Shown piece by piece: positions 8,591 to 15,618 of a DNA stretch of 64,000 bases. Below the pieces are notes generated by a model, which was given only the letters and a program-made list of their open reading frames with translations, was not told where the DNA came from and made no database searches. The DNA comes from SVEL01 sp017381055 (GTDB lineage Bacteria > Bacillota > Clostridia > Lachnospirales > Lachnospiraceae): NCBI GenBank assembly GCA_036307185.1, contig JAXJYC010000046.1:42898-106897 (forward strand). Direction: 5' to 3'. Positions within the stretch are counted from its first letter, which is position 1. Every line of letters starts with the position of its first letter. The position numbers and the translations under genes were made by a program.

Positions 8591-9361
8591 CTATATACGT
8601 ACAGCAAACTCCATAGCAAGCTTTGAAAAGAAATCCTTTTCATCAAACTTCACTTCATCACTTAGGCTTCTCTCATTCCATTCTGTTCCATCCAAACAAT
8701 CTGCTGTATAGAAAAACTGAAATAATTCTTTCTCTCTAAAAGCTGTTACTGCCGCCAATGCTGAGCACTCCATTTCAACACATATACATCCCTGCTCTTT
8801 TCTCTTTTCCATCTTACTTCTTGTCTCACGATAAAAAGCATCTGTTGTCCATGTTTTTCCAATTCTATACTCGATATTTAACTCGTCAAGAAAATCTGTA
8901 AATTCTGGTATGTATTTTGGATTTACCTCTATCTCGTCCGATGGCGGTGCATAGTGATAACTCATTCCTTCATCTCTCACAGCTGAATTAGGAATAATGA
9001 TAGAACAATCGTCTATATCATCATATAAAACTCCGCAAGAACCATACACTACAACCTTCTCTACACCCAAAGCATACAATTCATCTAACTGCGCCCCCGA
9101 ACTACTAGCCCCTACAGTAAACATAGCTATAGCAATTTCCTTTCCTTTATATGTCACCCTATATATAGGCTCATCACCATTTGCACTTTTTGTTGCTGCA
9201 ATCAATTCTCCATTAAGAAGCTTCACTAATCTAGTAAACATCTTCCCCTCAAAACAGCCAACTAGTATCTTTGGCATTTCTCCCTTAACCTCTATGCTTT
9301 GACATAAAGTCCAAGGATTAATAATTGCTTCTTTATTACTATCAAATTCACATAATACCAT
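8591..9361 (-). CDS. Nucleoside phosphorylase (PNP/UDP family)
   Basis: A 256-residue enzyme of the uridine/purine phosphorylase superfamily, which splits nucleosides with phosphate into base and ribose-1-phosphate. Visible are the phosphate-side region around AMFTVGASSSG, VVVYGSCGVL in the central sheet, WTTDAFYRET, and the ribose-binding Glu-Met-Glu (CVEMECSAL). The base specificity cannot be read with certainty. The start is taken as the ATG at 9361 after GGTGG; an in-frame GTG lies at 9373. It is monocistronic. Confidence 0.82.
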   Translation of the reverse strand: MVLCEFDSNKEAIINPWTLCQSIEVKGEMPKILVGCFEGKMFTRLVKLLNGELIAATKSANGDEPIYRVTYKGKEIAIAMFTVGASSSGAQLDELYALGVEKVVVYGSCGVLYDDIDDCSIIIPNSAVRDEGMSYHYAPPSDEIEVNPKYIPEFTDFLDELNIEYRIGKTWTTDAFYRETRSKMEKRKEQGCICVEMECSALAAVTAFREKELFQFFYTADCLDGTEWNERSLSDEVKFDEKDFFSKLAMEFAVRI

Positions 9362-9423
9362 ACTATTTTCCACCTTTCCTTCGTATTATATATCCCTCAA
9401 CTATTCTGTTTGGGGCCACTATT

Positions 9424-10611
9424 CTATTTTTGACAACGCCAAAACTCTGTACTATTTACCACTATTATTTCATCGTTTTCCTGTAATCCCTTCATAAAAT
9501 ACGTCTTAATAATTGATTCATTATCTTTAATATACTTTACATTCGCAGGATATACACTACATAACCTTTCAAAAATATCATCTACAGTTTCATATCTCAT
9601 ACTATTATCTAAGCTCTGGGCTTCTACTATTTCAAAGTATTTTTCTAAAAGCGTTTTAAAATCGTCGCGACATTTTTCTTCTTCCTTTATCTTATCTTTA
9701 ATAAAATTATCCTTAAGATTTAAGTCATTAAATACTTTCTTCCAGTAGAAATGTTCGCTAGTTATCTGATAAGCGTTACAATAAAAGGTTGCACCCTTTT
9801 TCATAACATTACTTACATTGCGTAATAGCTTTTCTGGATTATTAATAGTTTCAAAAAGATAATGGGCTACAACATAATCGTAACTATCTTCTTCTCCATT
9901 GTATACTTCATTCCATACTTTTTCTTCTTCTGCATCGCCCCAATGTAAAGATATATCACTAGTTTCTGAAAGGTCAGCTTTATTCTCTCTGATATATTTG
10001 TCAAAATCATCTGCCCAGCTACCATGAAGATCAATTCCATTAATAGTTGTTCCTTTTGGAATCTCTTTCCAATTATTTCTCCATAGCTTACCATATCCGC
10101 AACCAATATCAAGCACACGACTATCCTTAGAAATATTTAGCATCTCATATATTACTTCATACCAATCTCTATCTATAGCAGTATGCTTTAATGCATAAAA
10201 ATGAAAATCATCTGCGTCCTGATCCTGTCTAATATTACGAGCTATTTCTGCCACATCGCTCCAATCAGGCTGTCCATCAGTTCTCGCCAAAATACCTTTA
10301 ATACAATCTATGGTCTTTTGAATCTCTGCCTTCTTTTGCTCCATAATCTCAAGCTGCTGATTAAGAGATTCTACTATATCCATATTCTTACCTACCACAA
10401 GGTTATCGTAAATTTCTTCTAAGGTAAAGCCTATATGCTTAAGCGCTATTATCTTTTCCAATACTAATATTGACTCTTTATCATACAATCTATAATTTCC
10501 TTCTGAATAATCTGCTGGCTTTAATAAACCTTTTTCATCATATAATCTAATTGCTTTCTGGGAAACGCCAACTTTCTTGGCTATTTCGCCTGATGTCATC
10601 TTGTTGTTCAT
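9424..10611 (-). CDS. MerR-family regulator fused to an SAM-dependent methyltransferase
   Basis: A 395-residue two-domain protein. Residues 3-75 are a MerR winged helix (GEIAKKVGVSQKAIRLYDEKG) and 80-108 a dimerising coiled coil. From about 145 on there is a Rossmann-fold methyltransferase with motif I VLDIGCGYGK at 166-174 and the acidic NGIDLHG strand end. MerR proteins twist promoters with over-long spacers; a promoter of that type lies upstream of the preceding small ORF (10927-10957). The methyltransferase half could sense or modify a small molecule, in line with antibiotic- or nucleoside-linked relatives; this is inference. It lies 15 bases after the GNAT fragment in one probable operon. 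Confidence 0.85.
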   Translation of the reverse strand: MNNKMTSGEIAKKVGVSQKAIRLYDEKGLLKPADYSEGNYRLYDKESILVLEKIIALKHIGFTLEEIYDNLVVGKNMDIVESLNQQLEIMEQKKAEIQKTIDCIKGILARTDGQPDWSDVAEIARNIRQDQDADDFHFYALKHTAIDRDWYEVIYEMLNISKDSRVLDIGCGYGKLWRNNWKEIPKGTTINGIDLHGSWADDFDKYIRENKADLSETSDISLHWGDAEEEKVWNEVYNGEEDSYDYVVAHYLFETINNPEKLLRNVSNVMKKGATFYCNAYQITSEHFYWKKVFNDLNLKDNFIKDKIKEEEKCRDDFKTLLEKYFEIVEAQSLDNSMRYETVDDIFERLCSVYPANVKYIKDNESIIKTYFMKGLQENDEIIVVNSTEFWRCQK

Positions 10612-10626
10612 ATCGTCACCTTCTTA

Positions 10627-10902
10627 TTATAAAACTATTTTATATACATCTGCTAGCTTACCTTCATACTCAAAACTTCTATAATTTTCGCCTCCATTTT
10701 TAACTATAGTTTTTATAGATGGCACATTATCTCTTTCAACTGAAAGATTCAATTCTAATAATCCTGCTTCTTTTGCAATAATAATTATTTGATGTAACAT
10801 TTCTGTTGCATATCCTTTTCTTCTTTCAGTTGGTCTAACTAATGTTATTTTTGTTTCTATATTTTCTATTTTGTTGGTATTAATATTCATAAGCTCATTC
10901 AT
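10627..10902 (-). pseudogene. GNAT acetyltransferase, C-terminal fragment
   Basis: The 91-residue frame starts with an Asn-rich stretch of no family resemblance and then enters the acetyl-CoA binding motif A (RPTERRKGYATEML) and the remaining GNAT strands (LNLSVERDNVPSIKTIVKNGG). Complete members have about 150-175 residues, so the N-terminal half that forms the substrate side is missing. The frame begins right after a MerR-type promoter, so it is probably transcribed. A short functional protein is possible, but a remnant is more likely. Confidence 0.65.
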
Positions 10903-10926
10903 CTCTTTTTTTCTTGTGATATGAAT

Positions 10927-10957
10927 AATATAAAGTGTTACCCTAGGGAAGAGTCAA
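10927..10957 (-). promoter_or_regulatory. MerR-type promoter with 19-bp spacer
   Basis: On the minus strand TTGACT (10952-10957) and TATATT (10927-10932) are 19 bp apart, two more than normal, with the palindromic core CCCTAGGG inside the spacer. This is the hallmark of promoters activated by MerR-family proteins. It drives the GNAT fragment and the MerR-methyltransferase gene, implying autoregulation. Confidence 0.75.
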
Positions 10958-11072
10958 GAGATTTTTGTAAAAATATTTATACGTAGTTTTACTATTGGTT
11001 TTATTTATTTCAACTTATAAAAACAAATAATCCAAACATTAAATAACACTTATTACAATACTCTCATAGTAT

Positions 11073-11921
11073 TTACAATATGTACCTTTTCACCATCTCC
11101 TCTATTTTACTAGTATTCAAAATCGTCTGCTCTGTTTCATATGTCAGAATCAATCTTTCTCCTGCATATATACCATTTTCCTCATATGTATTAATCCTAT
11201 TTACCATATTCCTAGCATATTTAGGATCATCTACCTTTCCATTGTGCTCCCAATATATTTCTTCACCATTTTTTCTTGAAAGAAATGTAAAATCCGGATG
11301 AATTATTCCTACTCCTTTCAAATACAACGGGCATTCATACTTATATTCAATTCCATTCCTATAAAAATAATCCGCCATTATTTTCTCTGACTTCGAACGA
11401 ACTCTCTCGCCTTTTTCCGTCAAGATAACAGGAACGTCTGGCTTAAATTCCTTTCTCTTATATTCCTTTGATTTCCAATCAATAAGCTTTTGCTCCCATA
11501 ACATCTCTACCGGTTTAATAAGCTTTTGTCGTTCCACATGCTCCTTCAAAAATATTCTTTCTAACTCGTCATCGGTATAATCTTTTGTTATCTTTCTAAT
11601 CTGAGATAGTCTTTTTCCTACTAGCTCTAAAACTTTTTTATCATATGATTTTTGAGCTAATTTACATACCAAATCATTCTCTTTCTTTGAAATATAGCTT
11701 GCTGATTTATCATCTTCATCATACAGATAATATTGAATAAAATCTTTAGTCTTTGATAACTTTAGATTACCCCTCGGCGCATGTTTCATCCTATCCTCAG
11801 CCATTTTAATAATATTTTCTAATCTAACTTGTTCTTCTACTAGTATATCTCTTAACCCTTTTATAATATTTGTACCTCCTCTAACTATTTCAGATATCAA
11901 TGCATATGAAATCATAACCAT
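11073..11921 (-). CDS. Uncharacterised protein with PD-(D/E)XK nuclease-like C-terminal domain
   Basis: A 282-residue protein. The first ~165 residues are charged and largely helical. The C-terminal third has the order Glu179 (RSKSEKIMADYF), Asp210 (IHPDFTFL), Glu225 (IYWEHNG), fitting the E...D...ExK pattern of PD-(D/E)XK nucleases, although the final Lys is replaced by Asn/Gly. Similar proteins are frequent in Lachnospiraceae without known function. The ATG at 11921 has no good ribosome site; an AGAGGAGG lies inside the frame near codons 13-16, so the true start may be an uncommon codon after it. It lies 22 bases after the 52-bp hairpin array, on the strand where the array pairs best. Confidence 0.55.
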   Translation of the reverse strand: MVMISYALISEIVRGGTNIIKGLRDILVEEQVRLENIIKMAEDRMKHAPRGNLKLSKTKDFIQYYLYDEDDKSASYISKKENDLVCKLAQKSYDKKVLELVGKRLSQIRKITKDYTDDELERIFLKEHVERQKLIKPVEMLWEQKLIDWKSKEYKRKEFKPDVPVILTEKGERVRSKSEKIMADYFYRNGIEYKYECPLYLKGVGIIHPDFTFLSRKNGEEIYWEHNGKVDDPKYARNMVNRINTYEENGIYAGERLILTYETEQTILNTSKIEEMVKRYIL

Positions 11922-11942
11922 ATAATATATTTTTCTTTAATT

Positions 11943-12340
11943 TGACTGTAGATATTTCTTCTTGTACAGTCACATAGCTACTTTTCCTTTTTTTGACCGT
12001 AGATATTTCTTCTTTGTACGGTCAGATTGCTACTTTTACTTTTTCTGACCGTAGAGATTTCTTCTTTGTACGGTCGCTTAGCTAGTTTTTCTTTTTTTGA
12101 CCGTAAAGATTTCTTTTTTGCACGGTCACATAGCTAGTTTTTCTTTTTTTGACCGTAGAAATCTCTTCTTTGTACGGCCATATAGCTACTTTTCCTTTTT
12201 TTGACCGTAGAGATTTCTTTTTTATACGGTCACATAACTAGTTTTTCTTTTTTTGACCGTAGAGATTTCTTTTTTATACGGTCAGATTGCTACTTTTACT
12301 TATTTTGACCGTAAAGATTTCTTTTTTATACGGTCATATA
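11943..12340 (-). repeat. Eight-copy 52-bp tandem array of RNA-type hairpins
   Basis: Units begin at 11943, 11994, 12046, 12098, 12150, 12202, 12254 and 12306; the first is 51 bp, the others exactly 52, and the last is incomplete. Each has an inverted repeat GACCGTA...TACGGTC enclosing about 15 bases, then a 7-base variable part around GCTA and a pyrimidine run. Linkers fall into three recurring types (CTACTTTTCC, CTAGTTTTTC, CTACTTTTAC). Unit 1 has GACTGTA with matching TACAGTC, a compensated change. Units 4 and 5 each have one change that leaves A-C on the plus strand but G-U on the minus strand, pointing to a minus-strand RNA. This is not CRISPR: there are no unique spacers. Confidence 0.9.
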
Positions 12341-12371
12341 TATATAATTTGAATTTTGGGCCGAAACACCC

Positions 12372-12581
12372 ATGAATGAAAGATAAAATAATCACTGTTG
12401 CTCAACCAACAACAGTAATATCATTAATGGCAATGATTATAATAACAACAATATCATTAATAGCAGTAACTATAACAATAGCAACAACATTAATGGTGAT
12501 AACTATAACTATAGCAATAAAAGACATAAAAAACAACTGTTACTTATTATTACTGACTATTACTTCATTACTAACCATTGA
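12372..12581 (+). pseudogene. Asn-rich coding remnant or low-complexity stretch
   Basis: A run of AAT/AAC/ATT/AGC codons forms imperfect short tandem repeats. In the frame of the ATG at 12372 it reads MNER, a TAA stop, then about 64 further codons rich in Asn (for example NYNNSNNINGDNYN) ending in a Lys/Arg patch and a hydrophobic tail before TGA at 12579. The frame starting at 12376 is open but encodes only the hydrophobic shadow of these repeats. No ribosome site precedes either. I cannot assign a function. Confidence 0.3.
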
Positions 12582-12658
12582 AATGAATTAATATATTTAA
12601 TAACTATAATAAAATATTGAGAAAAATAATTCCCTACTGAAACAAGCATAATACAAAA

Positions 12659-12688
12659 ATCCCGAAAATGCAATCGCATTTCCGGGAT
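12659..12688 (-). terminator. Terminator of the rplM-rpsI operon
   Basis: Arms of 13 bases with one mismatch at 12659-12671 and 12676-12688; on the minus strand a run of five U follows. It is 21 bases after the rpsI stop. Confidence 0.85.
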
Positions 12689-12708
12689 AAAAATAGCATA
12701 AATAATAA

Positions 12709-13107
12709 CTATCTCTTTGAGAACTGTGGTGCTCTTCTCGCTGCCTTTAAACCTGGCTTCTTTCTTTCCTTCATTCTTGGATCTCTTGTTAAGAAACCTG
12801 CCTTCTTTAAAGTTGGTCTGAAGTCTGCATCTGCCTGTAATAAAGCTCTTGATACACCATGTCTGATAGCACCAGCCTGACCTGTGTAACCACCACCGTG
12901 TACGTTTACTAATACATCGTACTTATCAACTGTCTCTGTAGCAACTAATGGCTGACGAACGATAACCTTTAATGTCTCAAGACCGAAGTACTCATCGATG
13001 CTTCTCTTGTTTATTGTGATCTTACCTGTACCAGGTACTAAATATACTCTTGCGATACTGCTTTTTCTTCTACCTGTTCCGTAGAACTTTGAACTTGCCT
13101 TAGCCAA
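12709..13107 (-). CDS. rpsI: 30S ribosomal protein S9
   Basis: A 132-residue protein with the family layout: N-terminal YGTGRRKSSIARV, central VHGGGYTGQAGAIRHG and the basic C-terminal tail ending in QFSKR, which reaches the P-site tRNA in the 30S head. The start codon is TTG, eight bases after AAGGAGG; no ATG is available there. It follows rplM by 25 bases and is the last gene of the operon. Confidence 0.98.
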   Translation of the reverse strand: MAKASSKFYGTGRRKSSIARVYLVPGTGKITINKRSIDEYFGLETLKVIVRQPLVATETVDKYDVLVNVHGGGYTGQAGAIRHGVSRALLQADADFRPTLKKAGFLTRDPRMKERKKPGLKAARRAPQFSKR

Positions 13108-13132
13108 TGTAATTTCCTCCTTCCAGATCTAA

Positions 13133-13561
13133 TTAAAATGTTAATGTCTCAGGCTTCTGAGCTGCATGTGGATGCTCCGCACCAGCGTATACGTGAAGCT
13201 TTGTGTACATCTGTCTTCCTAAAGGTCCCTTTGGAAGCATACCCTTAACTGCATGCTCGATAACTCTTTCAGGATGCTTAGCTAACATTTCTTTTAAAGT
13301 AGTTTCCTTTAAACCACCGATGTAATCTGAGTGATGGTAATACATCTTCTGATCCATCTTCTTGCCTGTTACTGCAATCTTCTCAGCATTGATTACGATT
13401 ACATAATCACCTGTATCAACGTGTGGTGTATACTCTGGCTTATTCTTTCCTCTTAAAACCTTAGCGATTTCAGATGAGAGACGACCTAATGTACAACCTT
13501 CAGCGTCAACTACATACCATTTTCTTTCAATTTTCTCTGGACTAGCCACAAAAGTCTTCAT
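13133..13561 (-). CDS. rplM: 50S ribosomal protein L13
   Basis: A 142-residue protein beginning MKTFVASPEKIERKWYVVDA, with the conserved GRLSSEIAKVLRGK and GMLPKGPLGRQMYTKLHVY blocks. It is an early-assembly protein of the large subunit. AGGAGG lies eight bases upstream of the ATG. It is the first gene of the rplM-rpsI unit, behind a consensus promoter and a roughly 200-nt structured leader. Confidence 0.98.
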   Translation of the reverse strand: MKTFVASPEKIERKWYVVDAEGCTLGRLSSEIAKVLRGKNKPEYTPHVDTGDYVIVINAEKIAVTGKKMDQKMYYHHSDYIGGLKETTLKEMLAKHPERVIEHAVKGMLPKGPLGRQMYTKLHVYAGAEHPHAAQKPETLTF

Positions 13562-13766
13562 TGGTTATTCCTCCTATAAGTTTGATTTAAAAGACTATTT
13601 TTGATTTTCTATATTTTGACTGGGTTACTGTGCAAAATAAAGAAAACCCGAACTGCCTCTAGCAGTTCCTCCAACATATTTGCCTCACCGTGTAAGAAAG
13701 GCTGGCAAATTAGCGACTCGTGTTCGCTCGTATATGATAATCAGTCAATACACAAGCTGCCACAAT
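13562..13766 (-). ncRNA. Long 5' leader of rplM, candidate L13-type autoregulatory leader
   Basis: About 200 nt separate the predicted transcription start from rplM. On the minus strand the leader holds a 7-bp hairpin GAACTGC-TAGAG-GCAGTTC and a GAGCG...CGAG/GTCGC-rich segment around 13711-13731. An L13 leader is known in Firmicutes; the position fits, but I could not confirm its consensus by eye. Confidence 0.4.
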
Positions 13767-13772
13767 TAAACA

Positions 13773-13801
13773 TTATATGCCAATAATTAACGTATGTCAA
13801 A
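13773..13801 (-). promoter_or_regulatory. Consensus sigma-A promoter of rplM-rpsI
   Basis: On the minus strand TTGACA (13796-13801), a 17-bp spacer and TATAAT (13773-13778): both hexamers match the consensus exactly. Confidence 0.9.
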
Positions 13802-13835
13802 CCTTTTTTCTATTTTTCTATAATAAAATGATTAA

Positions 13836-13898
13836 AGTGTCAAAAGGGCATATAACCACTTATGTGCAAGCACATGTTGTTAATGACCTTTTGACACT
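13836..13898 (-). terminator. Long hairpin after truA, likely terminator
   Basis: A perfect 12-bp stem (13836-13847 with 13887-13898) encloses a second hairpin (ATGTGC with GCACAT around 13861-13874). On the minus strand it is followed by a U-rich but interrupted tract. It separates the ecf-truA transcript from the rplM promoter. Confidence 0.6.
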
Positions 13899-13910
13899 GG
13901 AATCATAATA

Positions 13911-14666
13911 TTAATACTCCCCTAATTCCTCGTACTGTATCTTTACTAATGTTAATCCTGCTGCCGGTGACTTTGGTCCTGCTGCGTCACGATTTTTTGC
14001 TTCAATAATTTCCTTAACATGCTCTGGCGGATACACGCCTAACCCTACCTTTATAAGAGTTCCAACTATAATTCGAACCATATTATATAAGAAACCATTT
14101 CCACATATAACAATATGAATCATTCCATTTTCTTCATTTACATCTAGCTGATACACAGTTCTAACTGTATTTTCTACTTGAGTACGATTTGAACAAAAGC
14201 TCTTAAAGTCGTGCTCTCCCACAATATATTCTGCTGCCGCCTTCATCTTCTCTACATCCAAAGGCATATATACAAAATGAGAATATAATCTTTCTGTTGG
14301 AATTGGCAACCTTCTGTTTAATATCTTATATTCATATGTCTTTTTGCTATTAGTATATCTTGGATGAAAATCTGCTGGCACCTCGAAGGACTCCTGGATA
14401 CGAATATCCTCTGGAAGTCTTTGATTGAGTGCAAAACACATTTTTTCTGCCGGAATTCTAGACTCTGTATCAAACACTGCTACATTTGCAAGAGCGTGAA
14501 CACCTGAATCCGTACGACTTGCACCGATTACTGCTATCTCCTCACCTAAAAGATTTGATAATTCTCGATTAATAATTTCTTCCACGGTAATTCCATTAAT
14601 CTGTATCTGCCATCCACAATATGCAGTTCCGTCATATGCAATTCTAAGTAAAACTCTTTTTCCCAT
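13911..14666 (-). CDS. truA: tRNA pseudouridine(38-40) synthase TruA
   Basis: A 251-residue enzyme that makes pseudouridine in the anticodon arm of tRNAs. The catalytic Asp lies in ASRTDSGVHA, and the YDGTAYCGWQ opening and FCSNRTQVENTVRTV block are typical. GAGGAC precedes the ATG at 14666. It is the third gene of the ecfA-ecfT-truA unit, an order conserved in Firmicutes. Confidence 0.97.
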   Translation of the reverse strand: MGKRVLLRIAYDGTAYCGWQIQINGITVEEIINRELSNLLGEEIAVIGASRTDSGVHALANVAVFDTESRIPAEKMCFALNQRLPEDIRIQESFEVPADFHPRYTNSKKTYEYKILNRRLPIPTERLYSHFVYMPLDVEKMKAAAEYIVGEHDFKSFCSNRTQVENTVRTVYQLDVNEENGMIHIVICGNGFLYNMVRIIVGTLIKVGLGVYPPEHVKEIIEAKNRDAAGPKSPAAGLTLVKIQYEELGEY

Positions 14667-14740
14667 AATAAGTCCTCATTATATCTAAAAGCAAACTCTA
14701 CCATCCTTTATTAATATTTAATACTTTTTCAACTAAATAA

Positions 14741-15559
14741 TTATCTAAAGAAAATATTTACAACGATATTTGCCACTATAATAATTGCCAAATAAAAAAC
14801 TTGCATTCCATATGCAACAAAATCAATCTTCTTATACTTAAGTGGCTTCATCTTTGTTCTACCATCACCACCATTATAGCATCTAGCCTCCATAGCAGTA
14901 GCTAAATCAAGGGCTCTCTTTATTGCTGAAATAAGAAGTGGCACAAGAAGTGGTATCAAGCTTTTTGCTTTCTTTATAAGTCCACCACTTTCAAAATCTG
15001 CACCTCTAGCAATCTGAGCCTTCATTATCTTATCAGTCTCTTCCAATAAAATAGGTATAAATCTAAATGCAATTGATATCATCATAGACATTTCGTGCAC
15101 AGGGACCTTTATTACCTTCAAAAATCCAAATGCCTTCTCAAGTCCATCTGCTAAATCTGTTGGTGTAGTAGTCAATGTCATCACCGATGAACCAACAAGC
15201 AAAAGTATCAATCTAACAACCATCTCGATAGCATTGATAATACCTTCCCTAGATATTTTTATTATGCCAAATCTAAAAATAATATGTTCACCGCTTGTAA
15301 ATAGAACTATAAACATAGCACTAAACACTAATATAAACACAATTGATTTAAGTCCCTTAAGCATATACTTTGCAGGCACATTTGACAAAGCTATACAGCT
15401 AACTAAAAAAAGTAGCGCCAGCCCATAGCCAATAGGCGAATTCACAATAAATAGACTTATAACATATATAAGTGTACCTAAAAGTTTCACTCTTGGATCT
15501 AGTCTATGAATTACAGAATCCACTTGATAATATTGTCCAATTGTAATATCTCTAATCAT
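14741..15559 (-). CDS. ecfT: ECF transporter transmembrane component EcfT
   Basis: A 272-residue membrane protein with about five or six helices that couples the ATPase pair to exchangeable vitamin-binding S components. The coupling-helix signatures are seen as ARGADF near residue 190 and AMEARCY near 230 (classic Ala-Arg-Gly and EARxY motifs). The start is the ATG at 15559 after AAAGGG; codons further upstream are in frame but lack a ribosome site. No S component is in the window. Confidence 0.93.
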   Translation of the reverse strand: MIRDITIGQYYQVDSVIHRLDPRVKLLGTLIYVISLFIVNSPIGYGLALLFLVSCIALSNVPAKYMLKGLKSIVFILVFSAMFIVLFTSGEHIIFRFGIIKISREGIINAIEMVVRLILLLVGSSVMTLTTTPTDLADGLEKAFGFLKVIKVPVHEMSMMISIAFRFIPILLEETDKIMKAQIARGADFESGGLIKKAKSLIPLLVPLLISAIKRALDLATAMEARCYNGGDGRTKMKPLKYKKIDFVAYGMQVFYLAIIIVANIVVNIFFR

Positions 15560-15618
15560 CCATTTCCCTTTCAAAACCGCAGTCAAACTACGATTATATA
15601 TTCACCTATAGCCCCACT

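Noticed and set aside
9867..10118. 83-codon minus-strand frame
   Set aside because: Out-of-frame shadow of the methyltransferase domain.
11943..12340. CRISPR array
   Set aside because: Units are directly joined with near-identical linkers; there are no unique spacers and no cas genes in the window.
12376..12591. Small hydrophobic membrane protein (71 codons, plus strand)
   Set aside because: It is the out-of-frame shadow of AAT/AAC/ATT repeats, has no ribosome site, and the neighbouring frame explains the composition better.
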